DNA from: Nitrosomonadales bacterium
Lineage (GTDB): Bacteria; Pseudomonadota; Gammaproteobacteria; Burkholderiales; Gallionellaceae
Assembly (NCBI GenBank): GCA_016235045.1
Contig: JACRME010000033.1
Location: forward strand, 1 to 64,000
Direction: 5' to 3'
DNA: 64,000 bases
Within the stretch, counting starts at the first letter, position 1. Each line of letters begins with the position of its first letter. Under the pieces are notes generated by a model. It was not told where the DNA came from and ran no database searches. It saw only the letters and a program-made list of their open reading frames with translations. Shown here piece after piece: positions 1-6,730 of the stretch. The position numbers and the translations under genes are program-made.

Positions 1-135
1 CGGATCGCGCAGCGATCCGGGTGAGGGCCCTCCTCTCCGCGAGTCGCTGACTCACTGCTTGGGGCCCCCTCACCCCAACCCTCTCCCGCAAGCGGGAGAG
101 GGAGCTGTCACGGGGACGGGGGAGAGGGGCTGGAT
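1..135 (+). repeat. Palindromic repeat element inserted in frame in mpl
   Basis: The stretch holds nested inverted repeats. One is CGGATCGC (1-8) with GCGATCCG (12-19). Another is the perfect 11-bp arm CCCTCTCCCGC (79-89) with GCGGGAGAGGG (92-102). A shorter GTGAGG/CCTCAC pair links 21-26 with about 67-72. The core recurs at 5565-5604 and 6054-6077. It keeps the mpl reading frame open and encodes PHPNPLPQAGEG. The left edge lies outside the window and the right edge near 135 is judged from where normal Mpl sequence resumes. Confidence 0.75.
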
Positions 136-721
136 CATCGGCGAAGAAGACAAAGTTTACTTCGACGGCAAGGCGCAGGGCACGCTGCAATGGGACCTGC
201 TCGGCGAGCACAACCGCATGAACGCGCTGGCCGCGTTGGCCGCCGCGCGCCATGCCGGCGTGCCGGTAGCGCAGGGATTGGCGGCACTGGCCGAATTCAA
301 GAACGTGAAGCGCCGCATGGAAGTGCGCGGCACGGTCAAAGGCATCACGGTGTACGACGATTTTGCCCATCACCCCACCGCCATCGATACCACGGTTGCA
401 GGCTTGCGGCGCAAGGTGGGCAAGGCGCGCATCCTCGCCGTGCTGGAGCCGCGCTCCAATACCATGAAGCTGGGCGTGATGAAGGACGCGCTGCCCGGCA
501 GCCTGAAGGATGCCGATCTGACCTTCTGCTATGCCGGCAATCTCGGCTGGGATGCGCGCGGCGCACTCGCGCCGCTGGGCGACAAGGCGGTGGTGAAGGA
601 CGATCTGGAAGAATTGATCGAGGCCATTACCGCCGTTGCCAAATCAGGCGACCAGATTCTGGTGATGAGCAACGGCGGATTCGGCGGGATACACGAGAAG
701 CTGCTGAAACGGCTTCATTGA
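2..721 (+). CDS. mpl: Mpl, UDP-MurNAc:murein-tripeptide ligase (3' part, 5' end outside window)
   Basis: Mpl is a cytoplasmic Mur-family ligase that attaches recycled L-Ala-D-Glu-mDAP to UDP-MurNAc. The visible part covers the end of the central ATPase domain and the whole C-terminal domain, with family motifs GEHNRMNALAA, YDDFAHHPTA, LEPRSNTMK and MSNGGFGGIH. The frame is open from base 2, so the protein continues upstream. A TTG at 59 is the first possible start in the window, but it lies inside a repeat and is unlikely to be real. Bases 1-135 translate to a low-complexity stretch including PHPNPLPQAGEG that is absent from E. coli Mpl as I remember it. It replaces the usual linker just before the conserved W...GEHN segment, so the gene carries an in-frame repeat insertion. 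The 3' end overlaps the convergent CZB gene by 7 bp. Confidence 0.9.
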   Translation, partial: GSRSDPGEGPPLRESLTHCLGPPHPNPLPQAGEGAVTGTGERGWIIGEEDKVYFDGKAQGTLQWDLLGEHNRMNALAALAAARHAGVPVAQGLAALAEFKNVKRRMEVRGTVKGITVYDDFAHHPTAIDTTVAGLRRKVGKARILAVLEPRSNTMKLGVMKDALPGSLKDADLTFCYAGNLGWDARGALAPLGDKAVVKDDLEELIEAITAVAKSGDQILVMSNGGFGGIHEKLLKRLH

Positions 722-1161
722 GCCGCTGTCTTGCGGTTGTGCTCCTCGACGATGGTGTTCAGTTTGGTCAGGCAATTCACGGTCTTCCTGGATTGGTCGT
801 CAAAACTGCCTGCCAGGATTTCCATTGCACGATCGGTATCGCCAACCTTGTGCGCCTCTACGACCTTGGCGGCATGCTGATGGAACTTGGCGTGCTCTTC
901 CACCAGTTTGATGAATTCGGGCTGGTCGCCGAACCTGATCTTGCCGTCGCTGTGTATCCACTTGCCAAGCACGCATAAGTAGTCCACGCAGATGTTGCCC
1001 GGATTCAGATCTTCCTTGGAACGCCCTTCAAGAAACTCGAGCAGGCGCTTTTTCCATGCCGAGTGCGCCAGCACGGCATCGTAAATATTGATTACCTGGG
1101 TAATTTCTTCTTCTTGTTGGTGCTGCTTCAAGCCGAAAACAGCGGCTAATTTTTCGAACAT
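715..1161 (-). CDS. Stand-alone CZB (chemoreceptor zinc-binding) domain protein
   Basis: A 148-residue soluble protein that is little more than a CZB domain. The zinc-ligand pattern is complete: H33-x-x-W36, C63-V-L-G-K-W68, and H90-x-x-x-H94. In this family the Zn-thiolate Cys acts as a sensor, for example of hypochlorous acid in chemoreceptors or of zinc in the diguanylate cyclase DgcZ. Here no receptor or GGDEF domain is attached, so it would have to act through a partner. I chose the ATG at 1161 because GGAGAGGG lies just upstream; longer in-frame versions start in low-complexity sequence. It is convergent with mpl and shares 7 bp with it. The family is clear; the partner is unknown. Confidence 0.85.
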   Translation of the reverse strand: MFEKLAAVFGLKQHQQEEEITQVINIYDAVLAHSAWKKRLLEFLEGRSKEDLNPGNICVDYLCVLGKWIHSDGKIRFGDQPEFIKLVEEHAKFHQHAAKVVEAHKVGDTDRAMEILAGSFDDQSRKTVNCLTKLNTIVEEHNRKTAAQ

Positions 1162-1465
1162 GATCCACCCTCTCCAAATGTGGGATAGTGGAAGATATAT
1201 CGCAAAAGTTTTTTCCCGTCTATCACCCGTTTGACGCCGTCGCCCCATTTTCGCCGCACAATATTTGCGGAAAAAGGCTGCCTACTGCGATGAGAGCAGG
1301 TGTTTACACGCATGCGAATGCCCGTGTCGAGCGGTACTCTGGGAATGGCCACGCCAGGTCGGCGTTGCGCCTGCATAACCAGAACGGGTTACCCGGAACT
1401 GGCTGGATTCGTCGCGAAATGCGGGATTTTTAGCCTCCGGCCGCGTAAAAATGCCGGCTTGGCGG
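1162..1465. other. Intergenic region, no gene seen
   Basis: Between two minus-strand genes. It must contain the promoter of the CZB gene (AT-rich segment about 1190-1215). A short inverted repeat CCGCA...TGCGG lies at 1255-1271. Possible reading frames here have no protein-like features, and I see no RNA gene. Confidence 0.4.
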
Positions 1466-2365
1466 TCACTGCAGGATGAACTCGACGATCTCGGTGGGCG
1501 CTTCGGAAAAAGCCTGGCCAAAACTGATCGTGCCCGCCCCGTGCAACACAATCTGCTGGTGGCTGAGCATGATGACCTGGTTGTCGCTGAAGCGGATGTA
1601 GGTGCCGTTTACGCTGTGGTCGATGAGCAGGAATTTTCCGAAGTTGAATTCGATGCGGGCGTGCTGGCGCGAGGCCAGATTGTTCCGGATCACCAGGTCG
1701 CAGTCGTCGCTGCGGCCCATCACCAGGTTCTTCTGCTGTTCGCCGAGGGTGAGGACCTGCAGGTGGTAACGCAGTACCAGTTCCTTTCTGGAACCGGTCG
1801 GCTTGCGGAAAGCAGACAAGCCGATGCGCGTCCGCGTCGTATCCTCGCGCTCCCAATGGAACTGGAAGACATCGGTGGTATCCGCCTTGCCGCGGAATCC
1901 GGCGCGCATCACGGGGCGCGCCTGTATCTGCATTCTCTCCGGAAGCATGTCCACCACCGCTTGCGTCGTCAGGATCTGGCGGGCGCGGGTAAGCGCCGTA
2001 ACGTGGGCGGCGATGTTTACCGAATCGCCGTACGCGTCCCCCTTCTCCAGGATGGCTTCGCCGTAGTGGAGCCCGATGCGCACATGGATCGGCAGTTCGC
2101 CGCCTGGGCGCTGCTTTTCAACCGACAGTTGCATCGCACAGGCTGCCGTGATCGCCGCGGTGGCGTCGGGAAAGATGCACATGATCTCGTCGCCGATGGT
2201 CTTGATCAACCGGCCTTCGTAATTGGACATTTCCCGGGTGAGAATATCCAGCGTGCGCGTGACCAGTTGCAGGGCCTGCTCGTTGCCCAATTTATCGTAC
2301 AGCGAGGTGCTGCCGCTGATGTCGGCAAACAGGATGGCGACGTTCTGGTGCAGGGCGTTCATCAT
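1466..2365 (-). CDS. Class III adenylate cyclase with C-terminal FHA domain
   Basis: The 299-residue protein has a class III nucleotide cyclase domain at about 5-185 and an FHA domain at about 210-285. The metal-binding aspartates are D15 (FADISGST) and D59 (KTIGDE), and K55 fits adenine selection. The transition-state asparagine is present in YGDSVNIAAHV (N117). The arginine normally four residues later is histidine (H121), so activity may be weak or altered. The FHA part shows the phosphothreonine-binding signature GRSDDCDLVI, SRQHARIE and NGTY. There are no membrane segments. The ATG at 2365 overlaps the ubiH stop as ATGA, indicating translational coupling, although the functional link is not obvious. 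Confidence 0.88.
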   Translation of the reverse strand: MMNALHQNVAILFADISGSTSLYDKLGNEQALQLVTRTLDILTREMSNYEGRLIKTIGDEIMCIFPDATAAITAACAMQLSVEKQRPGGELPIHVRIGLHYGEAILEKGDAYGDSVNIAAHVTALTRARQILTTQAVVDMLPERMQIQARPVMRAGFRGKADTTDVFQFHWEREDTTRTRIGLSAFRKPTGSRKELVLRYHLQVLTLGEQQKNLVMGRSDDCDLVIRNNLASRQHARIEFNFGKFLLIDHSVNGTYIRFSDNQVIMLSHQQIVLHGAGTISFGQAFSEAPTEIVEFILQ

Positions 2366-3522
2366 CCGTTCGCACCGAACATCATCCGCCGCGCCACGAA
2401 TTTCTTGGCGGGCGGGATGGCATCCAAAACAGCAAGAGCGGCCGAGCGCACATGGCCCAGCAGCGGCAGGTCGTTGGAGAACAGGCGCACCAGGCCGTCG
2501 GTGAAACGAATGCCGGCGTTGCGGTCGATGCGGCGCGATTTGCGGTAGGCCGCGCACATCGCCGCCGAGCCGATGTCTTCCGGCGCGCTGTCGAGGATGA
2601 CCTGCGCCAGTTCCCACGCATCGCGTATACCCATGTTGAAGCCCTGCCCCGCCACCGGGTGCAAAGCCTGCGCGGCATTGCCGATGAGCACGGTATGCGG
2701 GAAGGTGATATCGGGCGCGCGTCGCAGGCGCAGCGGATAGCAACTGCGCTTGCCGACAGCGGTGAAGGTGCCGACGCGATCGCCGAAATGTTCCTGCAGA
2801 AAGTGCAGGAAGGCCGCGTCATCCCAGCCCAGCATCTCCTCCGCCTTGGCGTGCGCTGCCGTCAGCACCAGTTCATAGCCGTCCAGATAGGGCAGCAGCG
2901 CCATCGGCCCCTGCGGGGTGAAATGCTCGAACGCCACACCCGGAAGCGGCTGCGAGCTGGTGAGGTGGGCGATGATGCCGCTCTGGCCGTAATCCTGGAT
3001 CTGCGGCGGATGCGAGGCCTCGAGCAGCTTGCCGCCTTCGGCGACGACCGCGAGCCGCGCAGCCAGCGTGCGCTCCCTGCCCTGATACTGATAAGCGATC
3101 GCGGCATGATCGCTGGCGCTGCGCAGGTCGCTCACCGCCGCGCCGTACAGGCAGGTGACGTCCGATTGCTGCAGGCCCTGCTGGAGCGCGGCGTGTAGTG
3201 TGGTGTAGGGAAGCACGTAACCCATTTCCGGCACATCCAATTCGTCGGCGCGCAGGATGGTGTGGCCGGAAGAATGCTTCTGCGAGACTTCGATGGTCTT
3301 GATGCCGCTGACATCCCGCATCGATTTCCAGGCGCCCAGGCGCTGCAGCAACAGGCGCGTGCCGTAAGCCAGCGCCAGCGCGCGCGGGTCGGTGGTATTG
3401 GCCGGCGTTTCGCGTGCTTCCAGCAGCACCACGTTCAGGTCGTTGCCCTGTAGCGCCAAGGCCAGCGCGGCGCCGACCGGGCCGCCGCCGATGATGGCAA
3501 CGTCGCATCTGTTTTCATTCAT
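2362..3522 (-). CDS. ubiH: UbiH-type ubiquinone biosynthesis FAD monooxygenase
   Basis: A 386-residue flavoprotein hydroxylase of the UbiH/UbiF/VisC family, which adds a ring hydroxyl in ubiquinone synthesis. The N-terminal ADP-binding fold is DVAIIGGGPVGAAL. The second FAD motif reads LIGNAAQALHPVAGQGFN, and the NAAQ-LHP-AGQGFN form resembles UbiH (C6 hydroxylase) more than its paralogues. Start 3522 is chosen because it lies in an ATGAATGA overlap with the pepP stop and matches the family length. The gene sits in the run amgK-murU-pepP-ubiH; pepP-ubiH adjacency is also known in Gammaproteobacteria. The exact hydroxylation position cannot be proved from sequence. Confidence 0.87.
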   Translation of the reverse strand: MNENRCDVAIIGGGPVGAALALALQGNDLNVVLLEARETPANTTDPRALALAYGTRLLLQRLGAWKSMRDVSGIKTIEVSQKHSSGHTILRADELDVPEMGYVLPYTTLHAALQQGLQQSDVTCLYGAAVSDLRSASDHAAIAYQYQGRERTLAARLAVVAEGGKLLEASHPPQIQDYGQSGIIAHLTSSQPLPGVAFEHFTPQGPMALLPYLDGYELVLTAAHAKAEEMLGWDDAAFLHFLQEHFGDRVGTFTAVGKRSCYPLRLRRAPDITFPHTVLIGNAAQALHPVAGQGFNMGIRDAWELAQVILDSAPEDIGSAAMCAAYRKSRRIDRNAGIRFTDGLVRLFSNDLPLLGHVRSAALAVLDAIPPAKKFVARRMMFGANG

Positions 3523-4819
3523 GGCGCATGGTCTCCTCGATTTCATTCACCGTCTTCGGCGCCTGTTGCGTCAGGATTTCGTTGCCCTGCGCGGTGACGA
3601 GCACGTCATCCTCGATGCGGATGCCGATGTTCCACAACGCGCGCGGCACGTTGTCGCCGGGGCGGATATAGCAGCCGGGCTCCACGGTGAGCGTCATGCC
3701 GGGTTGCAGCGGGCGCCACTGTTCGGCGATCTTGTATTCGCCGACGTCGTGCACGTCCATGCCCAGCCAATGGCCGGTGCGGTGCATGTAAAACTGCTTG
3801 TAGCTTTCGGTTTCGAGCACCGACTCCAACGATCCCTGGCACAGCTTGAGGTCGATGAATCCCTGCGCCAGCACGCGCAGGGCCGCTTCGTGCGGGGCGT
3901 TCCACAGCTTGCCTGGTTTGGCCGCGGCGATCGCCGCCGCCTGCGCGGCGAGCACGATCTCGTACACGTCCCTCTGCGCCGCGCTGAATTTGCCGTTCAC
4001 CGGGAAGGTGCGCGAAATGTCGGAAGCGTAGCCCTCGAGTTCGCAGCCCGCGTCGATCAGCAACAAGTCGCCGTCGTTGAGGCGCGCATGGTTGCCGACA
4101 TAGTGCAGCGTGCAGGCGTTGGCGCCGCCCGCCACGATGGAGGTGTAGGCCGGGTGGCGCGCACCGCTGCGGCAGAACTCGTGCAGGAATTCCGCTTCCA
4201 CTTCGTATTCGAAGCGGCCGGGGCGCGTGAAACGCATGGCGCGGCGATGCGCGGTGCAGGAAATCGCCGCGGCGCGGCGCATGATGTCCTGTTCGGAGGC
4301 GTCCTTGATCAGGCGCATCTCGTCGACCAGTTCGCGCACATCGCGGACTTCATTGGGGGCGTGGATGCCGGTGCGTACCTTGGCCTTGACCGCCTCGCGC
4401 AGTTTGAGCAGGCGCCCGTCCCAGTTTGCATCGGCGCCGACCGGGTAAAACAGGGCGGGCTGGTTGCCCATCAGTTCGGCGAGTTTTTCGTCCAGTTGCG
4501 CGATGGGATAGGCGGCGTCGAATCCGAATTTTTCGCTCGCCGCATCGGGTCCGTAACGGAACCCGTCCCAAACCTCGCGCTCGGGATTTTTTTCGCGGCA
4601 GAACAGGACGGACTGCATCTTGTCGCCCGCGATCAGCACCAGCACCGCTTCCGGTTCGGCGAAACCGGTGAGGTAATAAAAGTGGCTGTCGTGACGGTAG
4701 TCGTAATGCGAGTCCGCATTGCGGGCGACTTCCGGCGCGGTCGGGATAACCGCAATTCCCTGCTGCATCCGGGTTTGCAGGCGTTTGCGGCGTTCGGCGT
4801 AGGCGGCGAAATCAGACAT
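3515..4819 (-). CDS. pepP: Xaa-Pro aminopeptidase (aminopeptidase P)
   Basis: A 434-residue cytoplasmic metallopeptidase that removes N-terminal residues preceding proline. E. coli PepP is 441 residues. The N-terminal AMP domain is followed by the pita-bread catalytic domain. The two-metal ligand set is visible in LLIDAGCELEGYASDISRT (two Asp), the HRTGHWLGMDVHDVGEY His motif, LTVEPGCYI (Glu) and GIRIEDDVLVT (Glu). The ATG at 4819 overlaps the murU stop by 8 bp; an upstream in-frame extension is poor protein sequence. It lies in the amgK-murU-pepP-ubiH run. Confidence 0.93.
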   Translation of the reverse strand: MSDFAAYAERRKRLQTRMQQGIAVIPTAPEVARNADSHYDYRHDSHFYYLTGFAEPEAVLVLIAGDKMQSVLFCREKNPEREVWDGFRYGPDAASEKFGFDAAYPIAQLDEKLAELMGNQPALFYPVGADANWDGRLLKLREAVKAKVRTGIHAPNEVRDVRELVDEMRLIKDASEQDIMRRAAAISCTAHRRAMRFTRPGRFEYEVEAEFLHEFCRSGARHPAYTSIVAGGANACTLHYVGNHARLNDGDLLLIDAGCELEGYASDISRTFPVNGKFSAAQRDVYEIVLAAQAAAIAAAKPGKLWNAPHEAALRVLAQGFIDLKLCQGSLESVLETESYKQFYMHRTGHWLGMDVHDVGEYKIAEQWRPLQPGMTLTVEPGCYIRPGDNVPRALWNIGIRIEDDVLVTAQGNEILTQQAPKTVNEIEETMRHE

Positions 4820-5543
4820 GTCCCGCATTCTGCAACGCGCGCAGTTGCTTGTCGAGATCATCCAGCCGTTGCGGGGTGCCGACATCGACCCAGAGTCCGC
4901 GATGATGCTCGCCGCTGACCTTGCCCAAGGCGATCTGTTCACGCAGCAACGGGGCCAGCGGCGCTTTGCTGCCGCGCGGGATGTGCGAAAACAATTGCGG
5001 TTTGTACAGGCCGATGCCGCTGAAGGTCAGGATACGGGATACAGGATACGGGATACAGGATTTGGCAGAAGCTCCAGGGACTATGCGGTTGTCTTGCAGC
5101 ATGAAGTCGCCCTTGCGGTTGTGTTCCGGGTTGTCCACCAGCACCAGATGCGCCATGTCGGCGCTGTCGGCGAGCGCGGCGGCGCGGGCGGGCAGGTGCG
5201 AAAAATCGAAATCGCACCAGATATCGCCGTTGACCACCGCAAACGGCTGTTCGCCCAGCAGGTGCAGCGCAAAAGCGATGCCGCCTGCCGTTTCCAGCGC
5301 GGTGCCTTCGCCGGAATAGCGAATCGTGGCGCCGAATTGTCTGCCGTTGCCCAATACCTGTTCGATCTGCGCACCGAGGTGGGCGTGGTTGATGACGAGG
5401 TCGGTGATGCCTGCGCGCACCAGCCGCTCGATGTGCCACGCGATGAGCGGCTTGCCGCCCGCCTGCAACAGCGGTTTGGGCGTGTGGTCGGTGAGCGGGC
5501 GCATGCGTTCGCCGCGGCCGGCGGCGAGGATCATCGCAAGCAT
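4812..5543 (-). CDS. murU: MurU, N-acetylmuramate-1-phosphate uridylyltransferase, with repeat insertion
   Basis: A 243-residue nucleotidyltransferase that makes UDP-MurNAc from MurNAc-1-P in the recycling route that bypasses MurA. The N-terminal signature is AMILAAGRGERMRPLT with TPKPLL, followed by VNGDIW (metal Asp) and the C-terminal GLWVDVGTPQRLDDL. Between the conserved LVDNPEHNRKGDF and LTFSGIGLY segments there are about ten extra residues (KSCIPYPVSRI). These are encoded by a 14-bp tandem repeat at 5031-5061 and are lacking in Pseudomonas MurU as I recall it. The extra codons preserve the frame and fall in a probable surface loop. It is preceded by amgK and a palindromic repeat, and overlaps pepP by 8 bp. 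Confidence 0.9.
   Translation of the reverse strand: MLAMILAAGRGERMRPLTDHTPKPLLQAGGKPLIAWHIERLVRAGITDLVINHAHLGAQIEQVLGNGRQFGATIRYSGEGTALETAGGIAFALHLLGEQPFAVVNGDIWCDFDFSHLPARAAALADSADMAHLVLVDNPEHNRKGDFMLQDNRIVPGASAKSCIPYPVSRILTFSGIGLYKPQLFSHIPRGSKAPLAPLLREQIALGKVSGEHHRGLWVDVGTPQRLDDLDKQLRALQNAGHV
5031..5061 (+). repeat. Tandem 14-bp repeat inside murU
   Basis: Two exact copies of the unit GATACGGGATACAG (5031-5044, 5045-5058) plus a partial third. Each unit is built of two 7-bp near-repeats. It is read on the minus strand as IPYPVSRIL within MurU and does not break the frame. Confidence 0.8.
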
Positions 5544-5564
5544 CTAATAACGCCTTTCACGATT

Positions 5565-5604
5565 GCCCCCTCGCCCGCTGGCGGGAGAGGGTTGGGGTGA
5601 GGGG
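5565..5604 (-). repeat. Intergenic copy of the palindromic element
   Basis: Lies between amgK and murU. On the minus strand it reads CCCTCACCCCAACCCTCTCC followed by CGCCAGCGGGCGAGGG, the same core as in mpl with one arm mismatch. A transcribed copy would form a hairpin between amgK and murU and could modulate murU expression. Confidence 0.75.
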
Positions 5605-5623
5605 CTGTAGCGCGAGCGCAGCA

Positions 5624-6670
5624 TCAAGTTGAGGCTCCTGCCTTGACCGCGTGTTGCTCCAGCTCCATCAGCAGATTCAGCAATGGCTTGAGATCGATGT
5701 AGCGCTCGCAGGCCCGGCGCAGGTAGTCCATCACCAGCGGCATATCCTTCAGGTAGCCGTCCTTGCCGTCGCGGTGATACAGGCGCGCGAAAATGCCCAG
5801 CACCTTGATGTGGCGCTGCACGCCCATCATTTCGTAGTCGCGGTAAAACTCGCCGAAGTCTTCGCGCACCGGCAATCCGGCCTTGCGCGCCTTTTCCCAG
5901 TAACGGATGAGCCAGTCCATGATTTCCTCCTCTTCCCACTTGATATAGGCGTCCTTGAACAGCGAGGCGAGGTCGTAGGTGATGGGGCCGTAGACGGCGT
6001 CCTGGAAATCCAGTATTCCCGGCGAGAATTGAAAATTGTTCTTCTCGTTCGCTCCCTCTCCCGCAGGCGGGAGAGGGGATTCGAGATACATCAAATTGCG
6101 CGAATGGTAATCGCGGTGCACATACACGCAGGGCTGGGCGAGGTTGTTGGCGAGGATGCGTTTGAAAACCTCTTCCAGTTTGGCTTGCTGCTTGCCGCTG
6201 AGCGTCACGCCCAGGTGCTTGGCGATGTACCACTCGGGGAACAGGTTCAGTTCGCGGCGCAGCAGGGCTTCGTCGTAGCGGGGCAGTTCGTTTTCGCGCG
6301 AGGCCAGTTGAATCCTGACGAGCGCGTCGGTCGCCGCGCCGTACAGTCGGGCTGCATTGTCTGCCCGGATGGCCTGCAAATAGGTGGTGTTGCCGAGGTC
6401 GGACAACAACAAAAACCCCTGCGTCAAATCCTGCGCATGGACATGCGGCACATGCGTGCCCGCTGCTTCAAACAGCTTGCCAACATGGATGAAAGGTTTG
6501 CAGTCTTCGTGTTGCGGCGGCGCGTCCATTACCACCCTGGTCGAGCCGTCGGCAAAAGTCGCGCGGAAATAGCGGCGGAAGCTGGCATCGGCGGAAGCGG
6601 GGGCGAGGGTGAAGGTTTCGTTCGGATACAGGCCGGAAAGCCAGCCGGCAAGCTGCTGTTGACGTTGCAT
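5624..6670 (-). CDS. amgK: AmgK, MurNAc/GlcNAc anomeric kinase, with palindrome insertion
   Basis: A 348-residue aminoglycoside phosphotransferase-fold kinase that phosphorylates MurNAc at C1; its product feeds MurU. The catalytic loop VYVHRDYHSRNLMYL contains HRD-type Asp and Asn, and the metal-binding motif ILDFQDAVYGPITYDLASL follows. Between them are about 18 additional residues (PLPPAGEGANEKNNFQFS) encoded by the palindromic repeat at 6054-6077 and flanking bases. In AmgK proteins I know, these motifs are joined directly. The start at 6670 is the only sensible one; the gene diverges from lptD with 60 bp between them. Whether the enzyme tolerates an insertion so near the active site is unknown, but the frame and all motifs are intact. 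Confidence 0.9.
   Translation of the reverse strand: MQRQQQLAGWLSGLYPNETFTLAPASADASFRRYFRATFADGSTRVVMDAPPQHEDCKPFIHVGKLFEAAGTHVPHVHAQDLTQGFLLLSDLGNTTYLQAIRADNAARLYGAATDALVRIQLASRENELPRYDEALLRRELNLFPEWYIAKHLGVTLSGKQQAKLEEVFKRILANNLAQPCVYVHRDYHSRNLMYLESPLPPAGEGANEKNNFQFSPGILDFQDAVYGPITYDLASLFKDAYIKWEEEEIMDWLIRYWEKARKAGLPVREDFGEFYRDYEMMGVQRHIKVLGIFARLYHRDGKDGYLKDMPLVMDYLRRACERYIDLKPLLNLLMELEQHAVKAGAST
6054..6077 (+). repeat. Palindromic element inside amgK
   Basis: Perfect 11-bp inverted arms CCCTCTCCCGC (6054-6064) and GCGGGAGAGGG (6067-6077) around AG. It is read in the amgK frame as SPLPPAGEGA, the same frame and orientation as NPLPQAGEGA in mpl. Confidence 0.85.
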
Positions 6671-6691
6671 TTGATTGCCTTAATGGTGGTT

Positions 6692-6719
6692 TTGTGCGAT
6701 TTTAGCACCTTAATTTAAT
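6692..6719 (+). promoter_or_regulatory. Possible lptD promoter
   Basis: TTGTGC (6692-6697), a 16-bp spacer and TTTAAT (6714-6719) sit just upstream of lptD. They lie within the 60-bp divergent region shared with amgK. The match to the sigma-70 consensus is moderate. Confidence 0.35.
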
Positions 6720-6730
6720 CGCCCCGCACC

